Below are positions 1 through 8,318 of a DNA stretch of 13,743 bases, piece by piece. Each line of letters opens with the position of its first letter. Positions within the stretch are counted from its first letter, which is position 1. The notes beneath the pieces are model-generated. The model was not told where the DNA came from. It worked only from the letters and a program-made list of their open reading frames with translations, and searched no databases. Both the position numbers and the translations under genes were made by a program. Source of the stretch: Saccoglossus kowalevskii (lineage: Eukaryota; Hemichordata; Enteropneusta; Harrimaniidae); the NCBI RefSeq assembly GCF_000003605.2, contig NW_003125914.1, positions 126,934-140,676 on the forward strand. Direction: 5' to 3'.

Positions 1-2
1 TT

Positions 3-458
3 GATATTCAGGCCAAATCTCGTCTCTTTTATGTAAGAGGTAACGCGATTATTCGCGATTTTAAATTTGCGTCCTTAGCTGTTAAATGTCATTTATTTTC
101 TGTATTTTGTGATATTCCATATTGTGCATTTTTGTGGTCTAATTTTACACTTTGTAGTTTTAACTCTATTAGGAGAGCACACTCACTTGTGTTTCGTAAA
201 TTATCTGGGTATTCACATTCTGTTGTACAGAGTAATAGGGCATTGTTTGTTAATCTTTATATTAGATCTTTTGATGAAATTCTTCGGAAAAAGACATTTA
301 GTTTTATGGGTAGACTGCACCTTTCATCTAATCCCCATTGTAACAACAACATTGTACATTTCAATTCATTCCCAGAGTTTATCATGGAAATTATGGGAGA
401 AGAGGATTTTTTGACTTGCATTCTTTTTTTGCTATGGATTTTTTATGATCTGAAATAA
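3..458 (+). mobile_element. 3' end of a LINE (CR1/L2/Jockey-type) reverse transcriptase ORF
   Basis: A frame open from the left edge encodes 151 residues before a TAA at 456-458. The start (KSRLFYVRGN then IIRDF) and the following VKCHLFSVFCDIPYCAFLW, a run of basic residues with FRKLSGY, and FMGRLHLSSNP are the pattern I know from the region C-terminal to the polymerase domain of CR1/L2/Jockey-like LINEs: a short helix ending in a Trp, a basic RRAH..VFRKLLG block, then a final R-x-R-L-x-x-S-x-N segment. The catalytic YADD part would lie left of the window. An A-rich, ATAA-containing stretch (about 459-482) follows and fits a LINE 3' tail. The visible frame has no internal stop, so the copy may be young or lucky. 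It lies antisense to the Four-jointed-like gene whose exon 2 is at 699-884, probably within that gene's next intron. Clade assignment is from memory and uncertain. Confidence 0.72.
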
Positions 459-698
459 ACATATAATAAATAAAAAAATAATATAACAATAGCAGCATAC
501 TCAATTTGTATACAATTATAAAAAAAAATCGGTTCCGTTCTAAATCGGCACCTGCTTCATTAGATGGCATATAACAATAACATATTTAACCCCAATACAT
601 AAATTATTCAGCCTACCGTTGGACAATAGCAATAGTCAGAACCCTGAGTGAGTTCTTCTTAGCACCTTGGTTAGCTGAATTTTAAAGCAATGCTTTAC

Positions 699-884
699 CT
701 AAAATATAACATGATATCTTGTAACGGGCGCACCATTGTGTACCATCGGAGAGTGTAATATGAGCATTATTGAGTGATCCCTGTTCACCGCATTTGTGTT
801 CTTCTCCAGGTCCCCGAATTTTCGTTACATTTGCATGTCCAAGTGTAAACTGTGATGACCCCTTAGTCTGTTCTTCTACAAAAT
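699..884 (-). CDS. Gene A exon 2: CGE / DGT-WCARY block of a Four-jointed-like kinase
   Basis: This 186-base exon runs from an ATTATAG acceptor (AG at 886-885) to a GTAAAG donor (698-693), phase 1 at both ends. It encodes HKCGEQGS, NNAHITLSDGTQWCARYK and CYILG. Four-jointed proteins have the same order: CGR, NRL, a D/S-DG-T/S-R-A-C-x-RY segment, then QIQG, where the Gly is followed by Glu in the next exon. Over 49 residues starting at LG, 30 match gene B exon 2 (13298-13477), and both exons have identical phases, so this is a true paralogous exon. A 13-base AT run (903-915) lies just upstream of the acceptor, inside the intron. Reading on past the donor meets a TAA 13 bases later, which supports the splice. 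Confidence 0.78.
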
Positions 885-3800
885 CTATAATTTGATGAAG
901 AAATATATATATATAACAAGTCAACAAAAAGTTCAATTCATAATATGAACCTTGAACCAGTGATGGGATTTCATAAATTATAAGCCAAAATTACCTTATT
1001 TTCATACTTATGTTAGGAAATGACTTAATTACTCTAACTGTTTAATTTTCATATATGAATTGTTCAAACCACTCAACAACATCATGGGATACATTTTAAT
1101 GTTGAATTCAAATTATAAATACAATCATAGATCGGATTAATACTCGAGATATCATTATCAATTTTTTGCAATTTTATGATTATTTAATAATCATTTCAAC
1201 ATAAAACTGATGTCAATTACTCATACTATACTTTTCCCCGCAGTGATATCCCAACATATGCGGAATTACATTCCTAAAACAGATTTCAAACTACTGAACT
1301 ATTTGTTAATCCTATTAATAAATTTAAAGCACACTTTATATATTTTGTGTCAGGGTTCAAACATGGTCAATACTATAGCCCAATAGTTTATAAGCTTGTG
1401 TAAGTAAATTGTGGTATCATATGCAATAATTCATTGTCAAATATGGAACAAGAAAAACAGTGTATTCATTTATCTGTGACCTTTCAACCTCGAAAATCTT
1501 ATATGGCGCCCGTGCTAACCATATAACTTAATACATACCAATATATCTCCCCACAACATGATATAAAATAGATTAAAGATTGAATAACAAAATGATATTT
1601 GCCACGAATACGAAATAATTACTGTATAAAATTACATGTATATTATTTCGTTTGGTTCAATATGATATTGGAATGGCACAATGGTAATTTGAATATTGAG
1701 GCAAAACAATGATGTAAATAATAAATATTAAAATATATATTTTAAACACTTGCTTCACGGAAATCCAGAAGCGGAGGACGATTTGTTAAATTCATTAAAG
1801 CTTATGACGAAATGCATAAAACATATTTTAAAATACAGTATTGTGCCGATTCGTTAAATATTAACGTTACAAAAATATAAATGAGCTATATGGTCATAAC
1901 CTACAATTGTACTTGTCTGGGAACTGCGTACATTGTCTAAGTATGATCTGTTGCAATTGATTCAGACAAAAACAGTATGATTTTTAAAAACAAAATGGTA
2001 ATTAGCTAGTGTTTACCACCTCTCAGCGTATTTTACGCACGGCCACCGCAGTCTACAAATTCACAATATTCACGACGGTCGATATCCACGCTGTATCATA
2101 CAAAATAATTTAACTACTCGGTATTCGGAAAAGTCAAACAATACTAAAAGACCGGGTTTTATAACTAGACAGTCAAATTTGGAGTATTTTGAAAGGAATG
2201 GGCGTTTAGCCGAACGTGAACCAGTAATAAAAATGCCCCAAAAGCGGGGGCGCTGAGTACGGTAATTCATACACAGTGACAGCTTGATAGGTCATGAATA
2301 TGACGTATATATTTTGTACCAACATTCTGTTACAACATGTGGTATTTAGGTTTCTAGAACACGTCATGTCACTTCTATAAAAATGTTGTTCTGTAGTCTG
2401 TCAATGCATATCCGTGATAAACAATTAGAATACTGTATGTTTTTATGTATTATTATGTACGTGTAGTCCTGTTATCCGATGTAATCTGAGCTGTGTTTGA
2501 GAACAGTGCACGAGGATACGAAAACGACTTTGTGTATGACTGAGCAATATTCAATGTTTCTTCACTTTCTGTACAAATTGTTTTAACAAAAAATCGACAA
2601 TGCTACCTTCACGTTTGGAAATCGCGGTAGTTTTTATCTAGAGCATTACCAAGAACAGCATGTTTTCGCTTGCCGTTTGCTCGTAAATGCTCTACGCATG
2701 ACTGAAATATGAGTTTACGACATAAGTTTACGCACTCATCGCGCGATTTTTTTTCTTTTCAATATTTTTTTTTTCAATATTCAATTTTTCGACATTTCGG
2801 GGTGTTACAATTTATATAGAGGACTTAGCTCTGCATATTATTGCGTGGCAGGGCTCGGTCGGTAATGTTTAAATAATGGGAATGTAATGTACTTTACTTC
2901 CTAAGGTATGTCCAGTGATAAGTGTTCGTTGAACCAGTAACCAATGCAATAATGACAATTGACATTGTGGGAGATTGACTATACATCTTTAAGACTTGAT
3001 TTGTACTTATTTGAGTTAAAGTATAAAGTATAACTATGAAGTACAACTGTACACGAGGAATGTTTTCCTACACTTACGTATAGTAAGTTTCGCCAATGAT
3101 ACACTAATGTTTTACAGCCATTTAAAATGTATTTAATTATTTTTTCACAAACGTTGACGCCCATCTTTGTATGTAATACTTTTCATTTTAGATCTTTTTA
3201 TTAAACGCACGCTGTTTTTTTTGTACTTATCGATGTTTTGTACTTTACTGGTCAATATCTCTATAAATATATTTGTCTTAAATTCCATACTGTGTTCGAG
3301 AAACTGGAAACTGATCATGGAGGCCGATGTGATTGCTGCCAATGCTATCAGTGATTGCGTTGGATAACATGTAGTCTTGGTTACCAGTTTGTAAAATACT
3401 ACCAGCAACCGGAAATAACAGCGAAAAGTGTACGTGCCTATGTGATCGTCTGCGTTCAGTGACACGATTATAATCAAGCACGTTTCGCATTGACGCACAT
3501 ATACCACAGATGGATTCTTTTGTTTTCAGATTTGAAATAACAAAAACTAATGGGATGTGAACCCATTACGATGTGAAGCGCATTTGACCCCACTTGGTAA
3601 CATATTGAAACTGAAATTGTCTTGTGGATCATTGTTATTGATCATAATGTTGATTTCCATCCATGTTCATCTTAATTGTCATACATTCACAGTGCCAGGG
3701 CTCAGTAGATGCCGAGTGGTTTAAGCTTTATCACTTTCCGCATCCCAAACTATTACATCACGAGTATTAGAGAACGTTTTACCTCGAAATTAACTGATCT

Positions 3801-4889
3801 TCAGTGAACCAGAAGTCTATCACACTATTTGACCATGACGAATATAATTGACGCAATGTCGGCTGAAAGCATGAGTGGATCTGGATAGCTTACTCTTGTA
3901 ATTTGCCTATATTCCCATGTCTTAGACTTGTAACTATGTTATATATGTTCGTAGTAGGCTGTAGTTAAAGGGTGGTGGTCGTCGCGCTGCGCGCGTTAAA
4001 AATTCATGTAAATAAACAATGTATTATACACGCGTTGTATACGTCGCCATGAGTCCCATATCGAACAGGACGCAGCACAACGACGACTGCCCTTCAAGCA
4101 AATTCCAAGATCATTTACTAACCGTAATTTTTGGTTAGTTTGCTGCACAAAATTATATGTATCGACTATATAATATTACCCTAAGCTGTTGCACTGTGTA
4201 ACTTCTCTTCATATGTTATGAAATTGATTGCCATTTTAATGTTTTCTGTCTATTTGAAATGTTTTCCATTTGAAGTAAAAAACGGACACAAACACACGGT
4301 TGGTGGCCGCCATTTCAACATATTCCAACAAACATGAATATGAATTATTTTGTTGTTAATACGTACCGTTTGTAAGAAGATCGTCAAATTCTTTGGACCA
4401 GTATATTGCATCCTCCACTATAGTTCGGTTGTTTATTCTCAGTTTATATCGTCGGGTTGACAGCGTACTAGTTACCTCTGTGTTGCCACACGATGCTCCA
4501 TGAAATGCAACCTGATACCAAACTTCGTTCGCTGCTGATTTCTTTTCGTACTGTTGATTTTCATTTTGTATTGCAGCATCTTGTTGAGTTGAATTCTGTG
4601 TCAGTGTAAGTTGCTCCATTACATTCTGTTTATCTTCATCTTGTTGAGTTTCATTACTTTTGTATTGTTGATTTCTATTGCGAGTTTGATTTTCCGTCAC
4701 ATATAATTCATCTCCAGCTTGCTGATTTCCACGAGTTCTATCGTAATCAGTATCTTGTTGTAGATTTCTGTGATATATAGGTCCAGCCCGTCCATAACGC
4801 ACTAAATCAAACACTACAACACCAATCGCAACAACTGTAATACATACAAACATAGCGCATTTTAGACGAAATATGTCGGGTATGGACAT
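699..4889 (-). CDS. Four-jointed-like secretory-pathway kinase, gene A (5' part: exons 1 and 2)
   Basis: Joined exons 4889..4367 and 884..699 give 236 residues plus the first base of a split Gly codon. The order is a short cytoplasmic tail, a signal anchor, a polar stem, a conserved xxIYWSKEF block matching the GVFWS block of Four-jointed/FJX1, then the CGE...DGT.WCARY block. The donor after exon 1 (GTACGT) and the acceptor before exon 2 (ATTATAG) are both phase 1 and create a GAT codon at the join. The family works as type II Golgi proteins that phosphorylate cadherin repeats (known for fly Fj); whether this paralog does so is inference. The catalytic half (exons 3 to 5 in gene B) is not in view and should lie left of the window if the gene is intact. 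A donor (GTAAAG, 698-693) shows that splicing was meant to continue. Gene B lies upstream on the same strand. Confidence 0.72.
2002..2256 (+). other. Unassigned coding-like open segment inside gene A intron
   Basis: After a TAA at 1999-2001 the plus-strand frame stays open for 84 codons, to a TGA at 2254-2256. The last 45 or so residues are hydrophilic and charged (TRYSEKSNNTKRPGF, NLEYFERNGRLAEREPV, KMPQKRGR), unlike translated AT-rich noncoding DNA. It has no early ATG, so it would have to be an exon or a transposon scrap; CCACCTCTCAG ending at 2026 could be an acceptor. The local GC is higher than in the flanks. A 66-codon minus-strand frame overlaps it (2070-2270) and seems to be its shadow. 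I do not recognise the family, and chance is a real alternative. Confidence 0.25.
2746..2800. repeat. T-rich low-complexity stretch
   Basis: Runs of 8 to 10 T residues alternate with repeated CAATATT units, so that TTTTCAATATT occurs in tandem imperfect form. It follows a short repeated GTTTACG motif (about 2712-2730). This is simple sequence with no evidence of function. Confidence 0.6.
3549..3600 (-). repeat. tRNA-derived SINE-like fragment
   Basis: On the minus strand an A-box-like TTACCAAGTGG (3600-3590) is followed 26 bases later by a B-box-like GGTTCACATCC. The T arm is perfect: ATGGG and CCCAT close a seven-base TTCACAT loop, with one more A-T pair outside. A GCGCTT stretch sits where tRNA-headed SINEs often carry GCGC. 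No matching acceptor stem flanks it, so it is not a working tRNA gene. It reads as the decayed 5' head of a Pol III SINE. No 3' body or target duplication was identified. Confidence 0.5.
4305..4315 (-). promoter_or_regulatory. YY1-like motif in gene A intron 1
   Basis: The minus strand reads AAATGGCGGCC, matching the ATGGCGGC core recognised by YY1 in animals. It sits 52 bases inside the first intron. A second such core, in the opposite orientation, lies upstream of exon 1 (5008-5017). The match is by eye; occupancy is unknown. Confidence 0.3.
4367..4889 (-). CDS. Gene A exon 1: start, signal anchor, Gln/Asn-rich stem of Four-jointed-like protein
   Basis: The exon encodes 174 residues plus one base. 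The Met at 4889-4887 is the first ATG after an in-frame TAA at 4931-4929. Residues 1-10 are cytoplasmic with basic residues; 11-30 (CAMFVCITVV and on to FDLV) form one hydrophobic span followed by RYGR, a type II signal anchor typical of Golgi enzymes. Residues 42-118 are a Gln/Asn/Glu-rich stem built from degenerate NQQ/TQQD units; the DNA repeats TCTTGTTGAGTT twice. N-glycosylation sequons occur at N67, N79, N99 and N154. Residues 123-174 become conserved-looking (WYQVAFHG, one Cys at 134, EDAIYWSKEFDDLL), and the last part aligns with the FWS block of Four-jointed. The donor GTACGT follows at 4366, phase 1. Taken alone the anchor and stem could belong to many Golgi enzymes; the link to exon 2 by phase and family order decides it. 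Confidence 0.7.
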
Positions 4890-5044
4890 GTTTTTAAGAC
4901 GTGTGTATGTGTCATGAATTCTTATTATTTATTCTTACATTAATTTGCATAAGTGGTTTTACGAGGTGCGCCCTCTGTGGCAGGATAAAAACACACAGGC
5001 GGTGGCTAAGATGGCGGAGTAGCTAGCGAGGACTGATGGTGAGT
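4890..5044 (-). promoter_or_regulatory. Candidate promoter / first-exon region upstream of gene A
   Basis: Moving upstream of the gene A start codon, the minus strand shows an octamer ATGCAAAT (4950-4943) and then a near-CTCF pattern, CCAC-AGAGGGCGC, one base short of consensus (within 4966-4983). A YY1-like AAGATGGCGG lies at 5008-5017 on the plus strand, where it also forms a tiny ATG GCG GAG TAG frame. On the plus strand GGACTGATG is followed by a perfect donor, GTGAGT (5039-5044), so a divergent noncoding exon may start here. Local GC is higher than in the flanks. No clear TATA box. All matches are by eye, and the transcription start is not known. Confidence 0.35.
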
Positions 5045-5520
5045 GATCTGTCGTGCTGGTTTTGTTATAGCGTTCTGTGACAGTATGTATATATATCTAT
5101 CCACAACGCATATGGCTTAGGAAGATCTGATTTATTCAATAATTGCAGAGAGCTTGTCACAGCTGGTGTGACTTTGTTCGATTATTTGCTAACCGATTTT
5201 CTAGTCCAGTGATTTTTGTGCGACGACGTCAAAATATCTTATGTGTATAACGTGTAGAAAACCACGCAGGCACGTCGCGAGGAAAATTTACTTTGTTGTA
5301 GCTGTTCCAGGATGTGTGTTCTGCCTTTTCGAAGTGTCAGTAACGTCATAGTTACCCAGGAAGTGCCACGAGTCTCACCTAACAAACATGCGAGTTCTGA
5401 TATTTTCCGCGTTTTCTCTCACTGACATTAAAGTGTTTATTTATATGACATTTATGGATTAATAACACTATCTTTATGCAAACAGTACAAACAACATTGA
5501 GTGAAAAGTAATTAAACTAT
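5045..5520. other. Intergenic DNA, no recognised gene
   Basis: This is AT-rich sequence with a moderately GC-rich patch around 5215-5400. No reading frame resembles a known family on either strand, and no repeat is evident. Confidence 0.5.
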
Positions 5521-5590
5521 AGTCTGGGACTCGAACTGGAGACTAGTTAGTAAACATTATGGTATTTATGCCAATGACCTAACTATATAA
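5521..5590 (-). repeat. tRNA-derived SINE-like fragment
   Basis: On the minus strand, TAGGTCATTGG (5581-5571, 9 of 11 to the A-box consensus) precedes AGTTCGAGTCC (5537-5527, 10 of 11 to the B box) by 33 bases, the normal spacing of a tRNA internal promoter. The T stem does not pair well and no acceptor stem is seen, so this is a degenerate tRNA-headed element rather than a tRNA gene. The extent of any body is unknown. Confidence 0.4.
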
Positions 5591-5800
5591 CCGACAATGT
5601 TGACGTTATTTAATTTAACGCATAATAAGTTGTTTTTTCTCGAAAACTGTTCAATTTAAAACATTCGACTATACATGAAATTTTTATGTACAGGACACGT
5701 TTGTATGCAGTATAATCTAAATGAGTGCCTCTTATTCTCTATTAATACATAACAATTTCACTATTAATTAGAAATGTTTTGAATATGATATAATATAATA
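5591..5800. other. AT-rich intergenic DNA
   Basis: No gene or named repeat was seen here. The composition changes sharply at about 5801, where the retrotransposon 5' end appears to start. Confidence 0.45.
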
Positions 5801-6004
5801 CCGGTCGTGTGAGCACGTCGTCTCCAGCGCTCCGTGCGTTTTCGCCCGGTTTTGGTCTCTAGCTTCCGTCTGGGTTATTATTTTCACTATAGGCGTTCTT
5901 TTTGGTGGTTATAGTCACTACCTGAGTAACTTTCTGTTGTATTTTAACATTGTTTGGTGTTTTTGTTTTTGTTTTTTTGGAGTGTTTTTTGGTCGGCAAC
6001 CAAG
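5801..6004 (+). promoter_or_regulatory. Retained 5' leader / internal promoter region of the Tx1-like element
   Basis: A GC-rich start (CCGGTCGTGTGAGCACGTCG and on) gives way to a T-rich leader just before CAACCAAGATGGCTGCC, where the ORF1 ATG lies inside a YY1-like AAGATGGC context. Non-LTR elements carry their promoter in the 5' leader, and most genomic copies lose it, so a copy with its 5' end is notable. That this leader has promoter activity is inference. Confidence 0.4.
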
Positions 6005-6180
6005 ATGGCTGCCACTCACACAAGGCCACCTTCAACACCAACAGGTCACCTTACTAGAAACCATGCGGTACGATGTGAAATCATTGATGGCATTCCGGTA
6101 GAAACTTATGTGGAGTCGGGGCCAGTAATATTGTGGCTGCATTCCGTATGAACCGATCAGTTATTGTCTTTTTAAATAAG
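6005..6180 (+). pseudogene. Start of ORF1 of the Tx1-like element, frameshifted and cut off
   Basis: The ATG at 6005 begins MAATHTRPPSTPTGH, then CEIIDGIPVETYVES. The frame is then lost: it ends in a TGA at 6149-6151, while the +1-numbered frame carries on with VGASNIVAAFRMNRSVIVFLNK. The second part matches, from memory, the R-M-N...V-V-F-L block of ORF1 proteins in Tx1-like elements, so an indel of one or two bases near 6112-6118 separates two pieces of one protein. Such ORF1 proteins bind RNA and often carry zinc knuckles further on; here that part is deleted. The same frame then runs unbroken into the reverse transcriptase at about 6180. Confidence 0.5.
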
Positions 6181-7447
6181 GTTACTATTGTTGCCATTGA
6201 CCAGGAAAAGGCATTTGATAGAATACATCACGGATACCTCTTTAATACACTTTGTGCCTTTGGTTTTGGTGACCGTTTTCTTTCTTACATTCGCCTCGAG
6301 TATACCAATGCCCAGTCCCCGGTCCGAGTTAATTGCGCCCTTACTACACCCATCACAGTGGCCCGTGGTATTAGGCAAGGGTGTTCAATGTCCACTGCCC
6401 TCTACGTCATTGCCATTGATCCACTACTTCATAAAATCAGGAATGGTGAAAACATTGAAAGGTTGGTTATACCTCACAGCAAAAACCAACATTCTAAACT
6501 CACTGCTTACGCTGACGACGTGGAATTTTTCATAACTTGCAAGCAGCTTTTCAACTTACTGAGTCGCTGGTTACATGTCTATGAGCTTGCGTCAAACTCA
6601 AAAATCAATCTCCAAAAATCAGAAGAGATATGGGTAGGTAGCTGGCGCAACACCACCTACTCCCCTCTCAATATCAAATGGAACAGCGATGGGTTGAAAC
6701 TGTGGGGTGTTTATCTTGGGAATAATCCAACTTTTACGAATCAAAACTGGGCTGAACATGTTGCAAAAGTAAATAATAAGACCAACTTCCAATTCTGTAA
6801 TCACTTTGTTCACAGCATGTCTTACAGAGCGCGCGCTTTTATTATTAATAATCTGATTTTATGCAGTTATTGTACCGCTTTAATATCATTGTGCCGCCAT
6901 TGGACGTAGTTCTGAAGGTACAGAAAATGCTGCTCGATATCTTTTGGCAAGGGCGACATTGGGTATCTGCCGCAACACTGTACCTCCCCTTGGAAAAGGG
7001 TGGACAAAATGTTACATATCTTCCAACGCACATAAGTACCATGCGACATTCCTATATTCAAAGTTATCTATATAATAATCATGACCACCTCTGTTTTAAG
7101 TTCACAGACTACTTTTTTATGCAAGCGAGCAATATGTCATATGCAAGTCAACTACTATGCACGTCCACTATCAAAACACCTTTACATAGATTGCCATTAT
7201 TTTATTGTGAACTTCTCCAGTGTTGGAAATCTGTAGATAAAGTGTGTAAATTCAATGATAATAACGTAACTGATATTCTTAATGAGCCACTGTTTAACAA
7301 CCCACTCAGACACTTTGTTGACGCGGGAATGTATTTGATTTAGTCTCAGAAACGAATAAAACTTGGTTGGAGGCCGCTGATATGTCGGATACAATTAAAA
7401 TCCATTCGGAGCGTATTCTCAGATTTAAGAGAAAAATTAAGGTTTAG
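6181..7447 (+). pseudogene. ORF2 reverse transcriptase core and C-terminal region of Tx1-like element, frameshifted
   Basis: Motif A AIDQEKAFDR (6193-6222), then YLFNTLCAFGFGDRFLSYI, motif B RGIRQGCS, motif C YADD (6508-6519), a KSEEIWVGSW segment, LKLWGVYLG, and SYRARAFIINNL lie in one frame. The frame then ends in an unrelated tail at 6909. Near 6855-6870 reading moves to the third frame, with RFNIIVPPLDVVLKVQKMLL, then DIFWQGRHW and LYLPLEKGG, up to a TAG at 7341-7343. A second shift there leads into SETNKTWLEAADMSDTIK and ERILRFKRK, which fits the following conserved WL-s-A-e-e-l region, ending in a TAG at 7445-7447. The catalytic Asp residues are present, but the endonuclease domain is absent and the frame is broken at least twice, so the protein cannot be made whole. 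Confidence 0.75.
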
Positions 7448-7787
7448 TTTGGTTTGGTTAGAGCGGTCGAGATTTTGCAAATATCGTCCTCCGCACTAGG
7501 TAAATATACCTTTAATATACCACACAGTTCGGTTTCATAAATTATATTTAAACACAGTAAAAATAAATAAAAAATCAAAATATTGGACGGATAGAAAAGT
7601 AAAAGGTGAACGAAATGAAATTCATATACGCAGATTCGTGAATTGGGTGAGAATGGGATCAATTTTGAACAGAGTAAATTTATTTCTAGTGAGCACGTTG
7701 TCCCTCTATTTTTTTCTTTTTCCCAGGAATTTGCTTGGAGAGACTGCATTCAACGCAATAATACCTCAGAAGAAGAGATTGGGCGCG

Positions 7788-7790
<3 letters not shown>
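7448..7790. other. Region downstream of the Tx1-like remnant, no gene recognised
   Basis: Further decayed ORF2 or 3' UTR of the retrotransposon may lie here, since full ORF2 proteins of this group extend past the last block I can recognise. No segment is convincing in any frame. The stretch ends at a long AT microsatellite. Confidence 0.4.

Positions 7791-7845
<55 letters not shown>
7791..7845. repeat. (AT)27 microsatellite
   Basis: A pure AT dinucleotide run of 55 bases, with no interruption. Purity suggests recent expansion and likely length polymorphism. It creates false reading frames of alternating Ile and Tyr. Confidence 0.97.
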
Positions 7846-7847
<2 letters not shown>

Positions 7848-8277
7848 CAATAAAAAAAATAGTTTAAAGACGTTAATGTTTGTTTCACTTCATTACTCAT
7901 CTGTTTTACATCTATCTGTTCTACAGTTTCACGAAAAGTTTGAATTTCAACTAACTTACTTATTCAGCTACACATAAGCCAATGATCTATAAATATTACA
8001 TTTTTTCATAATTATGAAAATTGTAAACACTTCGAGTGTTTTTTCAAGTGGGAGAAAGCTTGTAAACTTCAAATATTTTACCCAAATCAGTGAACATGTA
8101 ATGTTTTAAAACTGTATTATCGTAATACAACATTTTTGCATTTACAAACACTTAATGTGTTCAACTATAATAATACACTTCAAGTGATATTAAAATGTGG
8201 ACTAAAATTTGTTGTATTTTGAAACAGTGATATTCACATTGTATTCTTTTTCACTGATGAGAGTACAGCTGGGTTCC
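7846..8277. other. AT-rich intergenic DNA with short inverted repeats around CACTT
   Basis: No gene. A group of short inverted repeats lies at 8025-8186: AAACACT-TCG-AGTGTTT (8025-8041), TGTATTA-TCG-TAATACA (8113-8129), AACAC-TTAAT-GTGTT (8147-8161) and CACTT-C-AAGTG (8176-8186). Three of them contain the TYAAGTG/CACTTRA core bound by NK2-class homeodomain proteins. This may be an enhancer-like cluster or part of a small nonautonomous element. Confidence 0.4.
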
Positions 8278-8318
8278 ATGGGAATCAAACCCACTGGACA
8301 CGCTAACCTCTACGCGAC
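8278..8318 (-). repeat. tRNA-derived SINE-like fragment with shortened middle
   Basis: The minus strand reads TCGCGTAGAGG (8318-8308, 10 of 11 to the A box), then GTTAGCG-type sequence, then GGTTTGATTCC (8291-8281, 10 of 11 to the B box). GTGGG and CCCAT close a seven-base TTTGATT loop with one G-U pair. Only 15 bases separate the boxes, about half the tRNA norm, so the anticodon arm appears deleted. It is not a functional tRNA gene. Confidence 0.45.

Larger units (their letters stand above)
885..4366 (-). other. Gene A intron 1 (3482 bp)
   Basis: The intron is bounded by GTACGT at 4366-4361 and ATTATAG ending at 885. It is AT-rich and mostly featureless. Contents I can name are a tRNA-like SINE scrap (3549-3600), a coding-like open segment on the plus strand (2002-2256), T-rich low-complexity DNA near 2746-2800, and a YY1-like motif 52 bases inside the donor. 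885-1990 and 2300-3540 hold nothing recognisable; short reading frames there (for example 2979-3507) look random in composition. A TATA-like CTATAAAA near 2375 on the plus strand has no gene after it that I can see. Confidence 0.65.
5801..7447 (+). mobile_element. Tx1/L1-like non-LTR retrotransposon remnant with internal deletion
   Basis: GC-rich sequence begins abruptly at about 5801, forms a roughly 200-base leader, and reaches an ATG at 6005. The start of an ORF1-like protein follows. Near 6180 the sequence passes straight into the reverse transcriptase core of ORF2, so most of ORF1 and the whole endonuclease domain are missing. The RT then runs with frameshifts to about 7447. The combination of SIDQEKAFDR-type motif A, RGIRQGC motif B, AYADDVEFF motif C, SYRARAFIINNL and FWQGRHW then LYLPLEKGGQ is what I know from Tx1-type elements of fish, frogs and invertebrates. 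No target-site duplication was identified, and the 3' boundary is a minimum. The element is dead as it stands. Confidence 0.75.

Noticed and set aside
109-414. 101-codon frame overlapping the LINE fragment
   Set aside because: It is the shifted-frame shadow of the reverse transcriptase frame that is open from the left edge to 458.
3145-3507. 120-codon minus-strand frame inside gene A intron
   Set aside because: Random composition, overlapping open frames in other phases, and no resemblance to the Four-jointed exons or any family I know.
3549-3600. Functional tRNA gene
   Set aside because: The T arm is perfect but no acceptor stem pairs, and the anticodon arm cannot be drawn; a SINE remnant fits better.
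7638-7853. Reading frames ending in long Ile-Tyr repeats
   Set aside because: They are translation of the AT microsatellite joined to noncoding or decayed retrotransposon sequence.
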